Of a DNA stretch of 39,957 nucleotides, positions 1 to 8,687 are shown piece by piece. This stretch comes from JBBFMJ01 sp037441225 (GTDB taxonomy: Bacteria > Acidobacteriota > Thermoanaerobaculia > UBA2201). The notes below the pieces were generated by a model. It was not told the origin of the DNA. It did not search any database and worked only from the letters and a program-made list of their open reading frames with translations. Location of the stretch: positions 1 to 39,957 of the forward strand of contig JBBISU010000023.1 of NCBI GenBank assembly GCA_037441225.1, written 5' to 3'. Both the position numbers and the translations under genes were made by a program. Positions within the stretch are counted from its first letter, which is position 1. The number at the start of each line of letters is the position of its first letter.

Positions 1-30
1 CCAACTTGCCAACATATTGACTTTTATAAT
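1..30 (-). CDS. possible 5' end of a gene running off the left edge
   Basis: On the minus strand a perfect TATAAT (53-58) is followed by a strong AAAGGAG ribosome-binding site (36-42) and an open frame to the window edge. The frame begins with ATT at 30-28 (reading I-I-K-V-N-M-L-A-S-W); the first ATG in frame is at 15-13, which is rather far from the ribosome-binding site. The promoter-like box and RBS suggest a real gene start, but only ten codons are visible, so the product cannot be named and the start codon is uncertain. Confidence 0.3.
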   Translation of the reverse strand, partial: MIKVNMLASW

Positions 31-52
31 ATCATCTCCTTTGGAATTCTTA

Positions 53-58
53 ATTATA
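53..58 (-). promoter_or_regulatory. -10 box of the left-edge gene
   Basis: Perfect TATAAT on the minus strand, 10 nt before the AAAGGAG at 36-42. No good -35 hexamer is seen at 17 nt spacing. Confidence 0.35.
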
Positions 59-71
59 GCATAAAAAGGAA

Positions 72-617
72 TTATCCCTTAAATGCCATCCTTTTACCTT
101 TTTTATTAAAAATCCTGAACAATTGCAGATATGAAAGAGAAAGGGTTTGATTTAAAGGTATATTTAATTTATTTAAAAATTCCAAAATTTTCTCATAACT
201 TCCCTCCAATTCAACATAATTACCAACAGGAGTTCTATCAAGAGAAATATTTAAACCATTATAATCATAATCTTCTCTAAATTTTTCATAATAAAACACT
301 TCAAAAAAACCCATTTTTTTTAAAAATTTTTCCATTTTTTCAAAATCATCTAAATTTATATTTATCTCTTCCCTTACTTTAAATCCTTTTTTCCCTTTTG
401 CTGAGGTTTTTAAGGTTAGGATAGTTTTTGTGCCATATTTTCTCAACCTAAAGACCCATCCTTTTTCAATTATTTTTAATTCCTTATTATCAAATAAAAT
501 ATTTTTTTCAAAGGTCTCTTTGCATTTTTGCTTTGCATTAATATTTTTTAAAATTTTTTTTATTTCTTTAAAGTCCTTAACAGGTACTTTTGCTTCAATT
601 TCTTTAAATGCTTTCAT
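72..617 (-). CDS. CYTH domain protein (CyaB / thiamine-triphosphatase superfamily)
   Basis: This 181-residue protein looks like a single CYTH domain, the tunnel-fold family that binds triphosphate groups and metal ions. It opens with the family signature E-x-E-x-K (EIEAK). It then shows alternating charged strands (FRLRKYG, LTLKTS, KVREEI), a central helix and late strands DYNGLNISLDRTPVGNYVELEG, with the acidic and basic residues expected inside the tunnel. Length fits the CyaB-like subgroup. A longer frame exists from a TTG at 638, but the ATG at 617 is preceded by AAAGG at a good distance and places EIEAK at the very N-terminus as in the family. The substrate (ATP as class IV adenylyl cyclase, thiamine triphosphate or inorganic triphosphate) cannot be told from sequence. 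It lies 122 bp downstream of nifJ on the same strand. Confidence 0.85.
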   Translation of the reverse strand: MKAFKEIEAKVPVKDFKEIKKILKNINAKQKCKETFEKNILFDNKELKIIEKGWVFRLRKYGTKTILTLKTSAKGKKGFKVREEININLDDFEKMEKFLKKMGFFEVFYYEKFREDYDYNGLNISLDRTPVGNYVELEGSYEKILEFLNKLNIPLNQTLSLSYLQLFRIFNKKGKRMAFKG

Positions 618-739
618 GTCAAAAGAACCTTTAATCAATTTGGCTTTTCAAAGATTTCAGGTGAAAGACACTTCTTCTTTCCTAAAATACCAATGCATTC
701 TTTAAATTTAAACTTAGGTTAACCATTTTCTATTCCTTT

Positions 740-3700
740 TTACAATATTTGGGCAAGTTGAGTATAAAATTTCCATTGGTTTTGAGCTTCTTTTCTTGCT
801 TCTTCCAAGAGTGCTTGTGCTCTTTCAGGATTACTCTTTTTAAGCATTGAAAACCTTGTTTCACTATAGTAATAATCTTCCAAAGGAATTGATGGCTCTT
901 TTGAATCAATTATCAAAGGTTTTTCACCTTTTTCTTTAAGTAGAGGATTATATCTATAAAGGATCCAGCTTCCTGAATCCACTGCTTTTTTCTGTTGATC
1001 TAAACCTTTTAGCATATTAATTCCATGAGCAATACAATGGCAATAAGCAATAATTATTGAAGGTCCCTGATAACTTTCTGCTTCTAAAAATGCCTTTAAT
1101 GTTTGCAAATCATTTGCACCAAAGGCAACTTTTGCAACATAGGCATTTCCATAAGCAATTGCCATAAGACCTAAATCCTTCCTTGGAGCTGGCTTTCCCC
1201 CAAAGGCAAATTTTGCAACAGCACCCTTTGGCGTTGCCTTAGACATTTGCCCACCTGTATTTGAATAAACACCCGTATCTAAGACAAGCATATTTACATC
1301 TGCTCCTGATGCCAAAACATGGTCTAAACCGCCATAGCCAATATCATAAGCCCAGCCATCACCACCTAAAATCCAAACTGATCTCTTAATTAAAGAATCA
1401 GAAATTGAAAGAAGGGCTTTTGCTCTTATATCATTTAAACTATTTAAAACTTTTTTAAGTTCTTCTACTCTTTGCCTTTGCTCTTCAATTTCTGCTTCTG
1501 TGGTTTGCTTTGCTTCAATTAAACCTTTAACTAAATTTTCAGGTATATTATCCTTTAATTTCATTAAAAGTTCAATTGCATATTCCTTATGTTTGTCCAG
1601 TGTTAATCTAAAGCCATAGCCAAATTCAGCTGCATCTTCAAAAAGAGAATTATTCCAGGCAGGACCCCTGCCTTTTTCATCCTTACAATAAGGAATAGTT
1701 GGAAGATTTCCACCATAAATAGAAGAGCAACCAGTAGCATTTGCAATTATTGCCCTGTCCCCAAAGAGTTGAGTTAAAAGTTTTACATAAGGCGTTTCTC
1801 CACAGCCCGCACAGGCACCTGAAAACTCAAAAAGAGGTCTTAAAAATTGTGAACCTTTAATAGTATTAATTTTAACTGATTTCCTATCCACATCTGGAAT
1901 TGATAAAAAGAAATCCCAGTTTTCTCTTTCCTGTTCCCTTAAAGGAATTTGCGGTTCCATCCTCAATGCCTTTTTGGAAGGATCCTTTTTATCTTTTGCA
2001 GGGCATACTTCAACACACAATCCACAACCAGTGCAGTCCTCAGGTGCTACTTGAATAGTATATTTTTTGCCCTTGTATTCAGGCGCAATATAATCCATTG
2101 ATTTAAATGTTCTTGGTGCTTTTTCAAGATAAGATGGATCATAAACTTTTATTCTGATAGTGGCATGTGGACATACAAAAGAGCATTTACCACATTGAAT
2201 ACAAATTGATGGCTCCCATACAGGAATTTCAAGGGCAATATTCCTTTTTTCATATTGAGTTGTTCCCGTATCAAATGTCCCATCTGCTGGCATCTGGGAA
2301 ACCTTCACTTCATCTCCCCTGCCTTCAATTATCTTTGCAACTACTTCCTTTACAAATGCAGGAGCCCAGTCAGGAACTGGCTTTTGCATTTCAATATTTG
2401 ATGTTATCTTTTTTGGATATTCCAACTTATGAAGATTTGCGAGTGTATGGTCAACTGCTTCAAAGTTCATTTTGACAATTCTTTCACCTTTCTTTCCATA
2501 TGTCTTTTCTATTGCTCCTTTTATCTTTCCAATTGCCTCATCCTTTGGAATTATATTTGAAATTGCAAAAAAACAGGTTTGCATAATTGTATTTATCATC
2601 CTCCCCATCTCTGTCTTTTTTGCGACTTCATAAGCATCTATTATATAGACATTCAAATCTTTTTCAATTATTTGTTCTTGAACTTTTCTTGGAATTTTAT
2701 CCCAGAACTCTTCTACACTATAAGGAGAATTGACTAAAAATGTTGCACCTTTTTCAGCATACTTTAACATATCATATTTTTCTAAAAAGACAAACTGATG
2801 GCAGGCAATAAAATTTGCTTTTTGGATTAAATATGTTGACTTTATTGGTTTTTTACCAAATCGCAAATGGGAAGTTGTGAGGGTTCCTGCTTTCCTTGAA
2901 TCATAAACAAAATACCCTTGAGCCCAATTTTCTGTTTCTTCACCAATTATTTTAATACTATTTTTATTTGCAGAAACAGTACCATCGGCACCAAGTCCAA
3001 AAAATAAGCCTCTGAAATCAGAATAATCAATTGAAAAATTCTTATCATAAGGAATGCTTGTGTTTGTCACATCATCTTCAATACCCACTGTAAAAGAATG
3101 TTTTAATCTATTCTCTTCCATTGCATCAAAGACACCTTTTACCATAGCAGGTGTAAATTCTTTTGAAGATAAGCCATATCTTCCACCATAAACTTCAGGG
3201 ATTTCTTTAAATTTTATTAAATTATTTTTAATTCCATAATAAATTGTAGAAGAAACATCCAAAAATAATGGCTCTCCTTCTGTACCTGGTTCCTTTGTTC
3301 TGTCTAAAACAGCAATTTTCTTTGTTGATTTTGGAAGAACTTTTAAGAAATGTTCAATTGAAAAGGGTCTGTATAATCTTACCTTTATAAGCCCCACTTT
3401 TTCACCTTTACTCATTAAATACTCAACAGTTTCTTCTGCTGTCTCAGCCCCAGAACCCATTAAAACAATTATATATTCTGCATCATCTGACCCAAAATAA
3501 TCAAATAAATTATATCTTCTCCCTTCAATCTCATAAAATTCATCCATAACCTTTTGCACTATTGCAGGACAATTATTATAATAAGGATTTATCCTTTCCC
3601 TTGCTTGGAAGAAATGATCTGGATTTTGTGCAGTTCCTCTTATAACTGGATTTTCGGGGTTCAATGCCCTTTTTCTATGCTCTATAATAGCGTCCATATC

Positions 3701-4285
3701 CATCATTTTTAATATTGTTTCATCTGAAATCTTTTTAATCTTTTGAACTTCATGGGATGTTCTAAAACCATCAAAAAAATGCAAAAAAGGTACCCTTGCC
3801 TTAATTGTTGAAGCATGGGCAATTAAAGCCATATCTTGGGCTTCCTGGACAGAATTTGATGAAAGCAAGGCAAAACCCGTTGCCCTGCAATCCATAACAT
3901 CAGAATGGTCACCAAAAATTGATAAAGCATGGGTTGCAACAGTTCTTGCAGAAACATGAAAAACAGTGGGGGTAAGCTCCCCTGCTATTTTATGCATATT
4001 TGGAATCATTAAAAGAAGCCCTTGAGCTGCTGTAAAAGTTGTAGTCAATGCGCCAGTTTGTATTGCTCCATGGACTGCTGCTGATGCACCTGCTTCGCTT
4101 TGTAATTCCACAACCTTTGGAATAGTACCCCAAACATTAGGTATCCCCTTTGCAGACCACTCGTCTGCATTTTCCCCCATTGGGGATGAAGGAGTTATTG
4201 GGTAAATTGCAATTACCTCTGATACTTTATGGGCAATTGATGAAGCAGCTTCATTTCCGTCTATCGTCACATAAACCTTAGACAT
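740..4285 (-). CDS. nifJ: pyruvate:ferredoxin (flavodoxin) oxidoreductase, single-chain
   Basis: This cytoplasmic enzyme oxidises pyruvate with CoA to acetyl-CoA and CO2, passing electrons to ferredoxin or flavodoxin. The 1181-residue chain has the full fused domain order of bacterial PFOR: an N-terminal pyrimidine-binding domain with YPITPSSPMGE, a CoA-binding middle region, a two-[4Fe-4S] ferredoxin domain (CIQCGKCSFVCP near residue 690 and CTGCGLCVEVCP near 750), then the thiamine-diphosphate domain with ACAGCGE near 823, TGCSSIYGGN and GGDGWAYDIGYGG near 975. Cysteines for all three clusters are present. The ATG has a strong AGGAGGT ribosome-binding site (4292-4298) and a TATAAT further upstream, so it is probably transcribed from its own promoter. 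It is expected to be central to anaerobic pyruvate use, either fermentative or in the CO2-fixing direction. Confidence 0.98.
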   Translation of the reverse strand: MSKVYVTIDGNEAASSIAHKVSEVIAIYPITPSSPMGENADEWSAKGIPNVWGTIPKVVELQSEAGASAAVHGAIQTGALTTTFTAAQGLLLMIPNMHKIAGELTPTVFHVSARTVATHALSIFGDHSDVMDCRATGFALLSSNSVQEAQDMALIAHASTIKARVPFLHFFDGFRTSHEVQKIKKISDETILKMMDMDAIIEHRKRALNPENPVIRGTAQNPDHFFQARERINPYYNNCPAIVQKVMDEFYEIEGRRYNLFDYFGSDDAEYIIVLMGSGAETAEETVEYLMSKGEKVGLIKVRLYRPFSIEHFLKVLPKSTKKIAVLDRTKEPGTEGEPLFLDVSSTIYYGIKNNLIKFKEIPEVYGGRYGLSSKEFTPAMVKGVFDAMEENRLKHSFTVGIEDDVTNTSIPYDKNFSIDYSDFRGLFFGLGADGTVSANKNSIKIIGEETENWAQGYFVYDSRKAGTLTTSHLRFGKKPIKSTYLIQKANFIACHQFVFLEKYDMLKYAEKGATFLVNSPYSVEEFWDKIPRKVQEQIIEKDLNVYIIDAYEVAKKTEMGRMINTIMQTCFFAISNIIPKDEAIGKIKGAIEKTYGKKGERIVKMNFEAVDHTLANLHKLEYPKKITSNIEMQKPVPDWAPAFVKEVVAKIIEGRGDEVKVSQMPADGTFDTGTTQYEKRNIALEIPVWEPSICIQCGKCSFVCPHATIRIKVYDPSYLEKAPRTFKSMDYIAPEYKGKKYTIQVAPEDCTGCGLCVEVCPAKDKKDPSKKALRMEPQIPLREQERENWDFFLSIPDVDRKSVKINTIKGSQFLRPLFEFSGACAGCGETPYVKLLTQLFGDRAIIANATGCSSIYGGNLPTIPYCKDEKGRGPAWNNSLFEDAAEFGYGFRLTLDKHKEYAIELLMKLKDNIPENLVKGLIEAKQTTEAEIEEQRQRVEELKKVLNSLNDIRAKALLSISDSLIKRSVWILGGDGWAYDIGYGGLDHVLASGADVNMLVLDTGVYSNTGGQMSKATPKGAVAKFAFGGKPAPRKDLGLMAIAYGNAYVAKVAFGANDLQTLKAFLEAESYQGPSIIIAYCHCIAHGINMLKGLDQQKKAVDSGSWILYRYNPLLKEKGEKPLIIDSKEPSIPLEDYYYSETRFSMLKKSNPERAQALLEEARKEAQNQWKFYTQLAQIL

Positions 4286-4314
4286 AAAAAAACCTCCTGT
4301 AAATAAATTTTTAT

Positions 4315-4323
4315 ATTATACCA
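4315..4323 (-). promoter_or_regulatory. extended -10 promoter of nifJ
   Basis: Minus-strand TGGTATAAT (TGn plus perfect TATAAT at 4315-4320) lies 29 nt upstream of the nifJ ATG, giving a short leader with a strong Shine-Dalgarno sequence. No clear -35 box is seen. Confidence 0.55.
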
Positions 4324-4445
4324 CAAAAATAACTTTGAGAAAAATTTCACAAATTAAAAATCTCTTGAGCAAATGGTTTTGGGTGGTGGATTTTTGGAAA
4401 AAATTTTTTTATAAAAACAAAATGGCATATCTTTATCTCTGCAAT

Positions 4446-5510
4446 TTAAATATTTTTATCAAATAAAAAATATAGTTTTATTAAAAGAGGATTATAAACA
4501 AGCATTCCTTTTTCTGTTAAATATATTTTACCTCCTTTTTCTCTTAAAAAGCCATATTTTATAAACTCCTCTAATTTTTCTTTTCTTAAATTTTCAATAG
4601 GATAACCTATATTTGTTCTCAAAATTAAAATAAATTCTTCCCATTTTATCTTATCTTTACTTAATATTTCAAAGTTTGAAAGCAGTAATTTCCCTTTTTT
4701 TAAATAACTTATATATTTTTTAACACTCTTAGTATTCTTAAACCTTCTTTTTTCCAAAAGATTATGGGCAGAGGGTCCAAAACCATAATAATCATTTCTT
4801 GTCCAATAACCCAAATTATGTTTGCATATAAAACCTTTTTTTGCAAAGTTTGAAATTTCATAATGTATATATCCCTTTTCTCTCAAATAATTCCAGGAAA
4901 ATTCTAATAGCTCTGCTTTTCTATCTTCATCTTCAGATAAATATTTATGTTCTTTTAATTCAAGGGGATAAACTGAAATATGAGGTGGGGAAAAGGATAG
5001 AAGTTCTTTTAAATTATCTTCTATTGTGCTTTTTAGCTGACCCTTAATTCCTACAATAAGATCACAACTAAAATTTTCTACCCTTTCTTTTAAAATTTTT
5101 ATTGCTTCAATTGCTTTTTCCCTGTTATGCCTTCTTCCCAACATTTTTAATTCAAAACTATTCAAACTCTGAACACCTAAGGAAAATCTATTTATCCCTT
5201 CCCTCAAATATCCATTTATTTTTTTTAAACTTACATCTTCTGGATTCAATTCAATTGTAATTTCACAATTCTTTTTTTTATTAAATTTATCAATTATTTT
5301 TCCAATTTCTTCTGGTTCAAAAAGAGAGGGAGTCCCTCCACCAAAATAAATAGAGGATATTTTTTCACCTTTATATCTTAAATCAATTTCTTTTTTTAAA
5401 TATTTTAAATACTCTTTTTTTAAACTTAAATCTGTTTCAGAATAAAAATCACAGTATATACATTTTGAAAAACAAAAAGGCATATGTATATAAGCCATTT
5501 TTAAAGCCAT
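4446..5510 (-). CDS. hemW: HemW-like radical SAM protein (coproporphyrinogen oxidase-like)
   Basis: This is a radical SAM enzyme of the HemW/HemN-like group. HemW proteins bind haem and are thought to be haem chaperones; they are often misannotated as oxygen-independent coproporphyrinogen III oxidase. The iron-sulfur motif C-x3-C-x2-C is at residues 13, 17 and 20 (CFSKCIYC), followed by YFGGGTPSLF, ITIELNPEDV, RFSLGVQSLN, GRRHN, CDLIVGIKGQ, HYEISNFAKKG and a C-terminal winged-helix-like segment, all typical of HemW. The 354-residue length is close to the usual 370-380. The start overlaps the upstream gene by 10 bp; an alternative ATG four codons later (MAYIHMPFC) is also plausible. No other haem gene is nearby, so a biosynthetic role is not supported by context. 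Confidence 0.85.
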   Translation of the reverse strand: MALKMAYIHMPFCFSKCIYCDFYSETDLSLKKEYLKYLKKEIDLRYKGEKISSIYFGGGTPSLFEPEEIGKIIDKFNKKKNCEITIELNPEDVSLKKINGYLREGINRFSLGVQSLNSFELKMLGRRHNREKAIEAIKILKERVENFSCDLIVGIKGQLKSTIEDNLKELLSFSPPHISVYPLELKEHKYLSEDEDRKAELLEFSWNYLREKGYIHYEISNFAKKGFICKHNLGYWTRNDYYGFGPSAHNLLEKRRFKNTKSVKKYISYLKKGKLLLSNFEILSKDKIKWEEFILILRTNIGYPIENLRKEKLEEFIKYGFLREKGGKIYLTEKGMLVYNPLLIKLYFLFDKNI

Positions 5511-6487
5511 ATTTCTTCATCTGGATAAATATATGGATCACCTTTTAAATAATCTTCTACTAAATTTAATTCAAACAAATTAAGGTTTCCTTCTTTGAAG
5601 ATTTGATTTAAAGGAAACTGAAGACGCCAGAGTTTAAAGCCCAAACGATGGAACTGCCATGCTTCTATATCCCTTTCCATTGTAATTAACCAATGCCATA
5701 AAAAAAATGCTCTTTGAGCAAGTAATTTATTTTCATAAAGTTCACCTGCCTGTTTTGGTATGGGCGGAAGAATTTTAAAACCTTCTTTCCTTGCTTGAGG
5801 CAAAAATTTTTGCCATAAATATTTTATATATTCCTTCCTGCTTTTTAAATGAAATACTTCTTCTACCCTCTTTTGAACTTTGGGATTTTCCTTTGCTATT
5901 TCAAAAAAATATTTAATTGTATTTGAATCGAAATATATTGTTAAAGGAAAAACATAAGAAATGTTAAAATTCTTAAGATATGAAAGATGTTCTTCCCATA
6001 TTTCAGGAATGTCTGAAATACCTGGAAAAAAGGGGTAAAGAAATGCCTTTATATTATTTAAATTCTCTTTTAAATTTTTTCCAAACAAGACAAAATTATG
6101 TAAAGAAAAGAGGTTTAAAGTATTTTCATAGTTTAATTTATCATTGGCATCTTGTAAAATTAATGTAACCCCACATTGAAGAGATAAAAGATAAGGTAAG
6201 GACTTTCTTATATATTGAAAAATCTCTTCTTCTTCTGGAACATCATAAATTAAAATACTTTCCCTTGGATGCTTGAAATTGCTTAACTCTTTTATAAAAT
6301 TTTCATTTACAAACCATACATCATTTTCTTTTATAGGAAAAACCTGCCTTTTTTCAAAATTAATATAAAAATTGCTGGATTCCTTTTTTTGGTATGGATA
6401 AAAAACGACTGTATGGAAAAAATATGGAATTTGTATAGAAGAAAACCTTTTAATAGCAGGAATAAAACACTTATTGAATATTTTCAT
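5501..6487 (-). CDS. uncharacterised 328-residue protein
   Basis: I do not recognise this protein. It has no signal peptide, no membrane segments and no cysteine cluster. It is rich in aromatic residues and has a mixed helix/strand pattern, with a conspicuous aromatic stretch near the C-terminus (FFLWHWLITMERDIEAW, residues about 260-280) and a Pro/Tyr-rich acidic tail (YIYPDEEIWL). The alternation in the first 200 residues (ESILIYDVPEEEE, CGVTLILQDAND, NFVLFGKN, FNISYVFPLTIYF) looks like an alpha/beta barrel or Rossmann-type core. It overlaps ribE by 4 bp upstream and the HemW-like gene by 10 bp downstream, so it is very likely translated from the same message. Gene order suggests cofactor-related or housekeeping work, but function is unknown. 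Confidence 0.75.
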   Translation of the reverse strand: MKIFNKCFIPAIKRFSSIQIPYFFHTVVFYPYQKKESSNFYINFEKRQVFPIKENDVWFVNENFIKELSNFKHPRESILIYDVPEEEEIFQYIRKSLPYLLSLQCGVTLILQDANDKLNYENTLNLFSLHNFVLFGKNLKENLNNIKAFLYPFFPGISDIPEIWEEHLSYLKNFNISYVFPLTIYFDSNTIKYFFEIAKENPKVQKRVEEVFHLKSRKEYIKYLWQKFLPQARKEGFKILPPIPKQAGELYENKLLAQRAFFLWHWLITMERDIEAWQFHRLGFKLWRLQFPLNQIFKEGNLNLFELNLVEDYLKGDPYIYPDEEIWL

Positions 6488-7062
6488 CTGTAAACTTCCT
6501 TTGATGAGATTAACTTTTCAACAATCTTTGAAAGTATATCAAATTCAAGGTGCACTTTGTCCCCTTTTTTTAAAAATAAAATATTTGTATTCTTCAGTGT
6601 ATATGGGATTATACTAACTTCAAATTCATAATTTTTTAAGTTTGAAATTGTCAGCGATACACCATTTATTGCAATTGAGCCCTTTAGTACCAGATATTTT
6701 GAAAATTCTTTTGGATATTCAATTTTTAATATTTCTTTTCTTTTAAAATCTTTAACCTTTCCTATACAATCAATATGCCCTGTAACAATATGCCCACCCA
6801 TAAGTGTTGAAGGGGTACAAGCCTTTTCAATGTTTACAATATTTCCTTCTTTCCACAAACTTAAATCTGATTTTTTTAAGGATTCCTTTGAAAGATGAAA
6901 AACCAATTTTCCATCTTTCAAATCTTCTATTGTAAGGCACATCCCATTTACAGAAATGGATTCACCTATCTTTAAATTTGTTAGATTAAGAGATGAAATT
7001 AAAACCTTATCCCTTTTAAAGCTAACTATCTTAGCTGTGTTTTCAACAATTCCAGTGAACAT
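6484..7062 (-). CDS. ribE: riboflavin synthase alpha chain
   Basis: This enzyme dismutates two molecules of 6,7-dimethyl-8-ribityllumazine into riboflavin and 5-amino-6-ribitylaminouracil, the last step of riboflavin synthesis. The 192-residue protein starts with the hallmark MFTGIVE and contains two lumazine-binding repeats (about 1-90 and 95-185). The first has SISVNGMCLTI, the second GSIAINGVSLTI, linked by MGGHIVTGHIDCIGKV, which is diagnostic of the family. Length is slightly short of the usual 200-215 at the C-terminus. Its start lies 37 bp inside the end of ribD, so the two are translationally linked. RibH and RibBA are not in this window. Confidence 0.96.
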   Translation of the reverse strand: MFTGIVENTAKIVSFKRDKVLISSLNLTNLKIGESISVNGMCLTIEDLKDGKLVFHLSKESLKKSDLSLWKEGNIVNIEKACTPSTLMGGHIVTGHIDCIGKVKDFKRKEILKIEYPKEFSKYLVLKGSIAINGVSLTISNLKNYEFEVSIIPYTLKNTNILFLKKGDKVHLEFDILSKIVEKLISSKEVYR

Positions 7063-8129
7063 ATAAGCCCTCTTAAATAAAAATCTTCCCCAATCTTTTT
7101 TAATTTAACATTTTGAACTCTTATTGCTTCCTTTAAACTTAAATTTAAATTACAAATGTTTTTGATCCCCCCTCCTAATAATTTTGGGCTATAAAAAAAA
7201 GCAATTTCTTGGACTAAATTTTCTTTTAAAAAAAAACTGCTTGTTTTACTCCCACCTTCAATTAATATTGAATTTATGCCAATTTGCTTTAACTTTTTCA
7301 ATAAATTTTTCAAAGGGAAAGTGCCATCAACCAAAGGATAATTTAAAGCTATTGTATTTTCAGTAGTTCCTTTTTTAATTCCTTCCTTTAAAACCCAAAT
7401 TACTTTTCCTTTTTTAAATAAATTAAAATCTTTTGAAATTTTTCCTTCAGGGTCCAAAACAATTTTAAAAATTTCACCCCTTGGTGGATTTTCTTTTATT
7501 CTGTCTAATCTTGGATTGTCTCTTAAAACAGTATTTGCCCCAACCAAAATTGCATCTACTTCTTCCCTCAATTTTTTTCCAATATCTCTTGTTTCTTTTG
7601 AAGTTATCCATTTACTTTTATAATTTTCATCAGCAATGTATCCATCAAGGGTTGAAGCACTTTTTAAAATTATATAAGGTAAATTATATATTTGATTGTA
7701 ATAAAATATTCTATTTAAAAAAATGGCTTCCTCTTCCATTAGCCCTAAAAAAACATTTATACCTGAATTTCTCAACTTTTCAATGCCTTTTCCATTCACT
7801 AAAGGATTTGGATCTTTTGTTGAAATAAAGACATTTTTGATTTTGCTTTTTATTATTTCATCTACACAAGGTCCTGTTTTTCCATAATGGACACAGGGTT
7901 CTAAATTTACATATAAATTTAATTCTTTTTTTGTCTTTGGCAACTTTCTTAATGCAACAATTTCTGCATGGGAACCCCCAAAATACTTATGATAACCCTT
8001 AGAAAGAATTTTCTTTCCATCAGTTATAACTGCTCCAACCATTGGATTTGGAGGAGTTTTATAGCAACCCTTTTTTGCAATTTTTATTGCTACCTCCATA
8101 AATTTTAAATCTTCTTTAGAAACTTCCAT
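7026..8129 (-). CDS. ribD: bifunctional pyrimidine deaminase/reductase of riboflavin synthesis
   Basis: RibD carries out the second and third steps of riboflavin synthesis: deamination of the diaminopyrimidine and NADPH reduction of its ribosyl side chain. The N-terminal deaminase domain (about 1-145) has the zinc site H54-A-E56 and PC79...C88 (EPCVHYGKTGPC), with NPMVGAVI in front. The C-terminal reductase domain (about 150-367) shows ILKSASTLDGYIA, SKWITSKETR, DAILVGANTVLRDNPRLD and ILIEGGSKTSSFFL, the substrate and NADPH-binding segments. Full length for the family (360-370). It overlaps ribE downstream and abuts the V4R-like gene upstream with no gap. No FMN riboswitch is visible ahead of it, as coding sequence continues upstream. 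Confidence 0.96.
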   Translation of the reverse strand: MEVSKEDLKFMEVAIKIAKKGCYKTPPNPMVGAVITDGKKILSKGYHKYFGGSHAEIVALRKLPKTKKELNLYVNLEPCVHYGKTGPCVDEIIKSKIKNVFISTKDPNPLVNGKGIEKLRNSGINVFLGLMEEEAIFLNRIFYYNQIYNLPYIILKSASTLDGYIADENYKSKWITSKETRDIGKKLREEVDAILVGANTVLRDNPRLDRIKENPPRGEIFKIVLDPEGKISKDFNLFKKGKVIWVLKEGIKKGTTENTIALNYPLVDGTFPLKNLLKKLKQIGINSILIEGGSKTSSFFLKENLVQEIAFFYSPKLLGGGIKNICNLNLSLKEAIRVQNVKLKKIGEDFYLRGLICSLELLKTQLR

Positions 8130-8687
8130 TTATACTTCAAATTTTATTCTGTATCTACAAAACTTTCCACTCTTTGCCTTACATTCTTCTTCAACTATTT
8201 TTACAACTTTGGCACCACACATTTTTAAAGCTTCTCTGTACCAACCTATAACCGTTAAACAATCAGCCAAAGAGTAAGCTTCAGAATCATAAGTAGTCAA
8301 AATTGCTTCATTTTCACTAACCTTTTCATAGGTTCTATAACCAGTATCATAATAAAACTTATAAATAATTGGAGCTTTTTCAAGAAATTTCATTGGATCT
8401 CCTATTTCTAAGAAATGCTTATGTGCCTTTGATAAATTCTCTCTTGCAGATTGAGCACCTAATTCTTCAAATACTTTAGGATTTGAGCCTCCCAATACTT
8501 TAAATATTGTTTCATCCAATCTTAAAGCAAAATCAAAGGGAAACCAGCTCATAGAAGATATAAGACCTGACAGGATTTCTCTATCTTCCTTACTTAAAGC
8601 TTCTAAAACCATTTTAAATCCTTCTTCACCAAAATTTTTCTTAATAAAAGCAATCCTTGAATTTATAACAGCACCTTTAACCTTCAT
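8130..8687 (-). CDS. V4R/haem-NO-binding-like protein (DUF2378, TIGR02265 type)
   Basis: This 185-residue soluble protein matches the pattern of the Myxococcus-type TIGR02265/DUF2378 family, which relates to V4R and HNOB small-molecule-binding folds. Seen features are GAVINSRIAFIKKNFGEEGF at the N-terminus, LSKEDREILSGLISSMSWFPF, VFEELGAQSARENL, GDPMKFLEKAPIIYKFYYDTGY, and a C-terminal strand region with conserved-looking cysteines (C143, C156, C168, C176 approximately). Related V4R domains bind hydrophobic ligands or metal through cysteines; which ligand is bound here is unknown. It overlaps the NSS transporter stop/start by one base and abuts ribD, so it is co-transcribed with both. A ligand-sensing or scaffold role is inferred only from the fold family. 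Confidence 0.72.
   Translation of the reverse strand: MKVKGAVINSRIAFIKKNFGEEGFKMVLEALSKEDREILSGLISSMSWFPFDFALRLDETIFKVLGGSNPKVFEELGAQSARENLSKAHKHFLEIGDPMKFLEKAPIIYKFYYDTGYRTYEKVSENEAILTTYDSEAYSLADCLTVIGWYREALKMCGAKVVKIVEEECKAKSGKFCRYRIKFEV

Noticed and set aside
2167..2475. 102-codon plus-strand frame inside nifJ, and similar frames opposite other genes
   Set aside because: Opposite strand of conserved coding sequence; no own ribosome-binding site and low-complexity Leu/Phe/Gln-rich products caused by AT-rich antisense codons.
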